Assembly (NCBI GenBank): GCA_003650445.1
Contig: QMQE01000089.1
Coordinates: 1 to 9,680 of the forward strand
Direction: 5' to 3'
DNA length: 9,680 nt
Origin: Acidobacteriota bacterium
Lineage (GTDB): Bacteria > Acidobacteriota > Holophagae > Thermotomaculales > Thermotomaculaceae
The translations under genes were made by a program, and so were the position numbers. The notes below the pieces were generated by a model. The model did no database searches, was not told where the DNA came from, and saw only the letters and a list, made by a program, of their open reading frames with translations. Shown piece by piece: positions 5,842-9,680 of this stretch; position 1 is the stretch's first letter, and every line of letters starts with the position of its first letter.

Positions 5842-8058
5842 ATGGATCAATCCTGGTTGGACAAGTTAATGAGCAAAAAAGGGTTATATACGGTGTTCTG
5901 GGTGACCGCCATCGTGATGGTGGTGGCACTGATTGGATTTACCACTTTACTTGTAAAAGAGGTTCCTCCAATCCCCCAGAAGGTCATTGCATCAAATGGC
6001 TCCACCCTGTATACCTACGATGATGTGGTAGCGGGAAAGGGATATTTCCAGGAGTTTGACCTGATGGACTACGGTACCATGCTGGGCATGGGGGCCTATC
6101 TCGGCCCGGACTTTACCGAGGAAACCATGCACCGTCGGATTGTGTCCTTGTATGATGCTTATTCCAATGAAGAATTTGGTGTTTCGGCTGCAAACCTCAC
6201 CGACATTCAGCGGGGCAAAATCAAAGAAATGGTGAAAGCCGACCTGGATAAAACCAAATTGAGCAAAGGCACTGTCGTGTATTCGCATGAGTCCTCTGCT
6301 GCTTATTATGACACGGTTGAATACTGGATAAATTTCCTGGTCAACGGTAACAAAAAACTGGCATGGTCAGGCGGTGTCATTAAGCCGGAAGAGGCAAGAA
6401 AAATAGCAGTTTTCTTTGACTGGGGCCAGCTTGTGGCTTCGACAAAGCGGGAAGGAACCAATCGAACCTGGAGCAACAACTGGCCATCCGAGCCTCTGAT
6501 TGACCAGAATGTCGGTTGGTCAAGCCTTTTCTGGTCTTTGATGGAAGTGCTCCTTCTATGGACATTGACCATTCTAATCGTCTATCTGATGTACGAGTAC
6601 TTTGTGAAAAAGGAAAAAGATGAAGTGCTGGAACAGCCACTTGTACTGAATTCCCTTTTCCCATCCCAGAAGAAGCTGTTCAAATACCTTCCGGTTGTGG
6701 CTTTATTCTTTCTGCTGCAGGTGATTCTTGGCGGCTATATTGCTCATATTTACACTGAACCGGCGAAGAATTTTATTCTGAGCCAGAGTATTCTTCCCTT
6801 TAATGTAATCCGTGCGCTTCATGTCAACATTGCCATTGTCTGGGTTACTGTGGGCTGGCTCGTGGGCGGGATGTTCATTGCCCCGCTGGTTGCGAAGAAG
6901 GACCTGCGATTCCCCTGGCTGGTGGACGTCCTCTGGCTGGCGCTGGTTGTTGTTGCCGCCGGCGGAATCTTCGGCATTTACGCCGGCGCAACCGGCTACC
7001 TTCGGGATACCTGGTTCTGGCTGGGTAATGAGGGACGGGAGTACCTGAATCTCGGCCGTGTCTGGGATATTGGCCTTGTTGTGGGGCTGGTTCTGTGGTT
7101 CCTGATGGTTTTCAGCACCATCCGCAAAGCTAAAGAGAATAATGTGATGGTTGGCACCATTATCTGGTCGGCTTTTGGTATTGCCACACTGTACATGGCA
7201 GGAATGGCACCGGTGCACAAAATCATACCGAACTTTACTGTGGATGACTACTACCGCTGGTGGGTTGTTCATCTCTGGGTAGAACTGACATTTGAACTCT
7301 TCGCGGCCGGCGTGCTGGCCTACCTCGCGGTGCTGCTGGGGTTAGTTCCCCGTAAAACTGCGGAAAAAGTCATGCTGTTTGAACTGGTCCTGATTATGGT
7401 GTCCGGAATCCTCGGCGTGGGCCATCACTACTGGTGGCAGGGCCTGGACGAGTACTGGGTGGCAATCGGGGGAGCATTTTCCGCGATGGAGCCGGTGCCG
7501 CTGGTTATCCTGATGATTGAGGCCTGGAAACAGTACAAAGATATCAAATTAAAGGGCAAAGAGTTCGCATTCACCGTTCCATTCATGTGGCTGACCGGTT
7601 CTGCCTTTCTCAACTGGTACGGTGCCGGATTCCTTGGCATGATCGCCAATCTCCCCATTGTAAACTACTATTCGCATGGGACTTATCTGATCATGCCCCA
7701 TGGCCACGTGGCGTTGTTGGGCGCTTTTGGTTATATTTCCATCGCCTTTATCTACATAGTTGCCCGTTCAAAGGCGGCAACTGAAGGAAGGGTATGGAAT
7801 GACAAGTACAGCAAAATCGGTTTCTGGCTGGTGACAGGCGGTATCGTTCTGTTCTCCCTTCCCACGCTGATAATTGGATTCCACCAGACCGAGATTGCCT
7901 ACAAGCTGGGCTATCACGCTGCACGTGCCAGAGAAACCGTGGAAGCGGTAAAGGGTTGGATGTGGTTCCGGATTCTGCCGGATTCCATGATAATCTTTGG
8001 AGCCGCCACAATATTTGTGGACATTGTAAAGAAGACATTTCTATCAAAAAAAGCATAG
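5842..8058 (+). CDS. norZ: Quinol-dependent nitric oxide reductase (qNOR)
   Basis: This 738-residue inner-membrane enzyme reduces two NO to N2O with electrons from quinol. It is a fusion of a NorC-like and a NorB-like part. After a first membrane helix (about 16-38) comes a periplasmic domain (about 40-225) with the LMDYG...GAYLGPDFT motif and NNWPSEPL (212-219). No CxxCH is present, so no heme c, as expected for qNOR. The core has the expected ligands: H327 and H622 for low-spin heme b, H620 for heme b3, and H477, E481, H528 and H529 for non-heme iron; E485 and E550 are also kept. Quinol-site residues H302, E306 and D714 are present. Odd points are LTFE after E481 where I expect GFFE, and GMG where I expect GHG (82-84). 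AGGAGG (5831-5836) lies five bases before the ATG. The gene has its own promoter and terminator, suggesting a single-gene NO-reduction or detoxification unit. Confidence 0.95.
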   Translation: MDQSWLDKLMSKKGLYTVFWVTAIVMVVALIGFTTLLVKEVPPIPQKVIASNGSTLYTYDDVVAGKGYFQEFDLMDYGTMLGMGAYLGPDFTEETMHRRIVSLYDAYSNEEFGVSAANLTDIQRGKIKEMVKADLDKTKLSKGTVVYSHESSAAYYDTVEYWINFLVNGNKKLAWSGGVIKPEEARKIAVFFDWGQLVASTKREGTNRTWSNNWPSEPLIDQNVGWSSLFWSLMEVLLLWTLTILIVYLMYEYFVKKEKDEVLEQPLVLNSLFPSQKKLFKYLPVVALFFLLQVILGGYIAHIYTEPAKNFILSQSILPFNVIRALHVNIAIVWVTVGWLVGGMFIAPLVAKKDLRFPWLVDVLWLALVVVAAGGIFGIYAGATGYLRDTWFWLGNEGREYLNLGRVWDIGLVVGLVLWFLMVFSTIRKAKENNVMVGTIIWSAFGIATLYMAGMAPVHKIIPNFTVDDYYRWWVVHLWVELTFELFAAGVLAYLAVLLGLVPRKTAEKVMLFELVLIMVSGILGVGHHYWWQGLDEYWVAIGGAFSAMEPVPLVILMIEAWKQYKDIKLKGKEFAFTVPFMWLTGSAFLNWYGAGFLGMIANLPIVNYYSHGTYLIMPHGHVALLGAFGYISIAFIYIVARSKAATEGRVWNDKYSKIGFWLVTGGIVLFSLPTLIIGFHQTEIAYKLGYHAARARETVEAVKGWMWFRILPDSMIIFGAATIFVDIVKKTFLSKKA

Positions 8059-8100
8059 TTCCATGCCCAATCGGGCTGTTTGCCCGGGGTGTTCAGTGCT

Positions 8101-8122
8101 GGATGATAGATGGTAGATGACA
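8101..8122 (+). repeat. GGATGATAGATG-type dispersed repeat
   Basis: GGATGATAGATGGTAGATGA plus CA resembles the reverse complement of the paired repeat at 8742-8775 (GGATGTTAGATGACA). The two therefore flank the toxin-antitoxin pair in opposite orientation. It sits just before the terminator hairpin. Confidence 0.5.
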
Positions 8123-8125
8123 AGA

Positions 8126-8161
8126 GAGAAGGGGAAATCAATTTCCCCTTCTCCTTTTTTT
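8126..8161 (+). terminator. Intrinsic terminator of the nitric oxide reductase gene
   Basis: GAGAAGGGGAAAT (8126-8138) and ATTTCCCCTTCTC (8141-8153) form a 13-bp perfect stem with a minimal CA loop. One C and seven T residues (8155-8161) follow. A smaller hairpin, CGGGC-TGTTT-GCCCG, lies upstream at 8072-8086. On the minus strand the main hairpin lacks a T run, so it should act mainly on plus-strand transcripts. Confidence 0.9.
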
Positions 8162-8213
8162 CCGTGGATCTGAGAGTGTGAGGGCAAATGGAGAAATTCT
8201 TATATTTAAGGGG

Positions 8214-8537
8214 TTATCTTAACAACCTTTGCTGTAATAACTCCTGGAGTTCTCTTCTGTCATCCAAAATACAATGAATATAGACTTCGTTTCCACGAAC
8301 TTGATAAATGATTCGGTACGGTTTGAAATGAATTTCTAAATATCCCAACACACTTATTCGGTCCAGTTCGCGCGGGACATGGCCTCGTTCCGGCAAAGAA
8401 TTCAAGGATAAACAAGTAGATTGCAAAGCTTCAAAAAGTGCATCTGCTTTTTCGGGTGAGTCGTATTTAGCCACATAGTTATAGATTCCAAAAATATCTT
8501 CTTCTGCATCAGAAATAAGGAAAACCTTGTATTTCAT
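8214..8537 (-). CDS. ParE/RelE-family toxin of a type II toxin-antitoxin pair
   Basis: This 107-residue protein has the full-length ParE/RelE toxin layout. It begins MKYKVFLISDAEEDIFGIYNYVA, followed by a helical SPEKADALFEALQ segment, then PERGHVPRELDRI, and the C-terminal strand pattern KPYRIIYQV with DDRRELQELLQQRLLR. In this fold the conserved arginines and the YRIIY strand are the typical surface features. RelE members cleave mRNA on the ribosome and ParE members act on gyrase; the sequence does not say which applies. Its ATG overlaps the antitoxin stop as TAATG, the usual coupling that makes toxin synthesis depend on antitoxin translation. The toxin looks intact, which matters because its antitoxin does not. 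Confidence 0.88.
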   Translation of the reverse strand: MKYKVFLISDAEEDIFGIYNYVAKYDSPEKADALFEALQSTCLSLNSLPERGHVPRELDRISVLGYLEIHFKPYRIIYQVRGNEVYIHCILDDRRELQELLQQRLLR

Positions 8538-8752
8538 TACCGGTTGCTTTTTCCTATTCGTTTTCTCAAATCAGAAAAACTTTTGTCAGCTGGTTTGAAT
8601 TTTCCCTTATCAAGATTTGAAGAACTCTGGGCCAGTAATTTCAGAAGCGCCAGGCTTTCCTGAGTTTCTTCGTACACTTGAATATTCTGGACAACGACCT
8701 TAGCTTCGCCATTTTGAGTTATGATCACAGTGCCCTGATTGTCATCTAACAT
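8537..8752 (-). CDS. Phd/YefM-type antitoxin lacking its normal N terminus
   Basis: The C-terminal 65 or so residues read as a Phd/YefM-family antitoxin: GTVIITQNGEAKVVVQ, then YEETQESLALLKLLAQ and a C-terminal DLRKRIGK. Members I know begin with about 25-30 residues of the type KPISYLKANAAEVI..., which form the DNA-binding, dimerising part; that section is missing. Instead the frame runs back into repeat DNA (MLDDRCWMLDD). ATG 8752 is chosen tentatively because a weak AGG lies six bases before it. ATG 8773 and ATG 8914 are open in the same frame and would add repeat-encoded residues. The toxin-neutralising C terminus seems kept, while promoter autoregulation is probably lost. It could be called a pseudogene; the intact downstream coupling to the toxin argues that it is still translated. 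Confidence 0.7.
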   Translation of the reverse strand: MLDDNQGTVIITQNGEAKVVVQNIQVYEETQESLALLKLLAQSSSNLDKGKFKPADKSFSDLRKRIGKSNR

Positions 8753-8775
8753 CCAACACCTATCATCTAACATCC
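8742..8775 (-). repeat. Paired 13-nt repeat at the antitoxin 5' end
   Basis: TCATCTAACATCC occurs twice (8742-8754 and 8763-8775) with a 21-nt period. Since 21 is divisible by three, on the minus strand the unit keeps frame and encodes MLDD twice. A related sequence in inverted orientation is at 8101-8122. Confidence 0.75.
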
Positions 8776-8778
8776 GGT

Positions 8779-8807
8779 GCAACGCGCCGCGGGGGTAGGG
8801 GTAAGAA
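8779..8807 (+). repeat. GC-rich dispersed repeat block A, copy 2
   Basis: Identical over 29 nt to 8-36, same orientation. Here it lies between the antitoxin fragment and the serine acetyltransferase promoter. Confidence 0.85.
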
Positions 8808-8814
8808 TTGTGAA

Positions 8815-8832
8815 AGTGCGAGTGCGAGTGCG
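8815..8832 (+). repeat. Tandem 6-nt repeat (AGTGCG)
   Basis: Three exact copies of AGTGCG lie within the 27-nt segment (8808-8834) that separates repeat blocks A and B here but is absent from the copy at 8-57. Confidence 0.8.
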
Positions 8833-8834
8833 CG

Positions 8835-8855
8835 AAATCAAAGAGTTGGCCATTC
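8835..8855 (+). repeat. Dispersed repeat block B, copy 2
   Basis: Identical over 21 nt to 37-57, same orientation, followed by unrelated sequence (TCTGTCCGCTC). Confidence 0.85.
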
Positions 8856-8881
8856 TCTGTCCGCTCTCTTCTCCTCCGGTC

Positions 8882-8902
8882 AGAACACAGAACACAGAAC
8901 AC
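8882..8902 (+). repeat. Tandem 7-nt repeat (AGAACAC)
   Basis: Three exact copies of AGAACAC form the right edge of the second repeat patch, just before the promoter of the serine acetyltransferase. Confidence 0.8.
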
Positions 8903-8921
8903 ATCTTTCCCCATTTAACAA

Positions 8922-8930
8922 TGCTATAAT
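8922..8930 (+). promoter_or_regulatory. Extended -10 promoter of the serine acetyltransferase gene
   Basis: TGCTATAAT combines a perfect TATAAT (8925-8930) with the TGn extension. No good -35 is seen 16-18 nt upstream, which an extended -10 can tolerate. Transcription would begin near 8937, 33 nt before the start codon. Confidence 0.55.
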
Positions 8931-8969
8931 TTCCACGAGATAAAAAGCTTGGGGGGGGAGGAGGCGGAA

Positions 8970-9680
8970 ATGGTTGAAGAAATGATTCACCGGGTGGTGG
9001 AAGAACTGAGTACGATGGAGAGTTATCGGGCGGTGTACCGCTCTGCGAAGAAGGGCGTGACCATGCCGTCCATCGATACGCTGGAAGAGATTATGACCTA
9101 CTGTAAGCGTATTCTGTTCCCCGGCTATTTTGCGCACTCGGAGGTAACGCCGGATACTATGCGTTATTACATTGGCGCCAATGTGGATAAGGTTGTTCGA
9201 CTCCTGAGTGAACAGATTCACCGGGGATTCTGTTTCCCCTGCCAGGATGAAGCTGACCGTGGTTGTGAGGCCTGCAGGAAGGACAGCCGGGAATTAATCC
9301 TTCAGTTCATCTCAAAATTACCGGAGATCAGGCGACTCCTTGCCAGTGACGCCCTCGCTGCATACCAGGGGGATCCGGCGGCCCGGAATGTCGGAGAAAC
9401 AATTTTCTGTTATCCCAGTCTCCTCGCTTTGACTCACCATCGGATTGCCCATGAACTTTATCAGATGCAGGTTCCGCTGATCCCGCGGATAATCTCAGAG
9501 ATGGCCCATGCAAATACGGGAATTGACATCCATCCGGGGGCTGAAATCGGGGAGCATTTTTTCATAGATCATGGAACCGGTGTGGTGGTTGGGGAAACGT
9601 GCGTCATTGGTCATCATGTACGGTTGTACCAGGGCGTAACACTGGGGGCCAAGAGTTTTCCGTTGGATAAGGATGGCAAG
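8970..9680 (+). CDS. cysE: Serine O-acetyltransferase, 5' part (runs off the window)
   Basis: The first 237 codons are present, with no stop before the window ends. The enzyme acetylates L-serine with acetyl-CoA, the first step of cysteine synthesis. The N-terminal part (1-180) is alpha-helical, with GDPAA (135-139) and SHR/AHELY-type residues (HHRIAHELY, 156-164). The catalytic part then begins as a left-handed beta helix of hexapeptide repeats: TGIDIHPGAEIG (183-194), FFIDHGTGVVVGET (197-210) and VRLYQGVTLGAKSFP (217-231). The DHGTG motif supplies the usual catalytic aspartate-histidine (D200, H201). The length before the beta helix matches the long bacterial form rather than the short EpsC type. 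A CxxC-x7-CxxC cysteine cluster lies at 88-102. GGAGG (8960-8964) is five bases before ATG 8970, preceded by an unbroken run of eight G. Confidence 0.92.
   Translation, partial: MVEEMIHRVVEELSTMESYRAVYRSAKKGVTMPSIDTLEEIMTYCKRILFPGYFAHSEVTPDTMRYYIGANVDKVVRLLSEQIHRGFCFPCQDEADRGCEACRKDSRELILQFISKLPEIRRLLASDALAAYQGDPAARNVGETIFCYPSLLALTHHRIAHELYQMQVPLIPRIISEMAHANTGIDIHPGAEIGEHFFIDHGTGVVVGETCVIGHHVRLYQGVTLGAKSFPLDKDGK

Noticed and set aside
5842..8058. NO dismutase (Nod) instead of nitric oxide reductase
   Set aside because: As I recall, Nod proteins lose the quinol-site residues; here H302, E306 and D714 and all metal ligands remain, so a reductase is favoured.
8101..8161. Bidirectional terminator for both the reductase and the toxin genes
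   Set aside because: Only the plus strand has a T run after the hairpin; on the minus strand the stem is followed by mixed sequence.
8880..9513. Minus-strand open frames opposite the serine acetyltransferase
   Set aside because: They are mirror frames of a clear plus-strand gene and have no recognisable domain or ribosome site.

Overview
The window reads as chromosomal DNA of a facultatively anaerobic or anaerobic bacterium that makes or consumes propionate. GC content is near 50 percent, Shine-Dalgarno sites are strong (GGAGG-type), and promoter-like elements fit the sigma-70 pattern (TTGACA/TATAAT). The last point argues against Bacteroidota, but the phylum cannot be told from the sequence alone. 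The long intergenic gaps hold mosaics of short repeats, a style I associate with large genomes of uncultured bacteria.

Layout. Positions 1-435 are non-coding and repeat-rich. Positions 436-4408 (minus strand) hold a tight five-gene operon: methylmalonyl-CoA epimerase, then the alpha (carboxyltransferase), gamma/delta (small membrane), biotin carrier and beta (membrane) subunits of a sodium-pumping methylmalonyl-CoA decarboxylase. Its likely promoter is at 4555-4583 and carries a perfect TGTGA-N6-TCACA palindrome. Positions 4697-5593 (minus) encode an EamA/DMT-family permease. The divergent gap 5594-5841 carries a good promoter with an overlapping FNR/DNR-like palindrome for the plus-strand gene at 5842-8058, a quinol-type nitric oxide reductase that ends at a strong intrinsic terminator. 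Positions 8214-8752 (minus) hold a ParE/RelE-type toxin and a Phd/YefM-type antitoxin whose 5' end has been replaced by repeat DNA. Positions 8970-9680 (plus) hold the first 237 codons of a serine O-acetyltransferase that runs off the window.

How it works together. The epimerase interconverts the methylmalonyl-CoA stereoisomers and the decarboxylase converts methylmalonyl-CoA to propionyl-CoA and CO2 while exporting Na+. This is the energy-conserving end of succinate-to-propionate fermentation. The nitric oxide reductase appears to be a separately controlled single-gene unit for NO reduction or detoxification.

Most notable observations: (a) two repeat patches almost 9 kb apart share a 29-nt and a 21-nt block exactly, but with different material between and around them; (b) one patch has removed the N-terminal part of the antitoxin and supplies an in-frame replacement; (c) palindromic operator-like sites sit on two promoters; (d) the serine acetyltransferase has a CxxC-x7-CxxC cysteine cluster. 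No clearly new multi-gene system was found.
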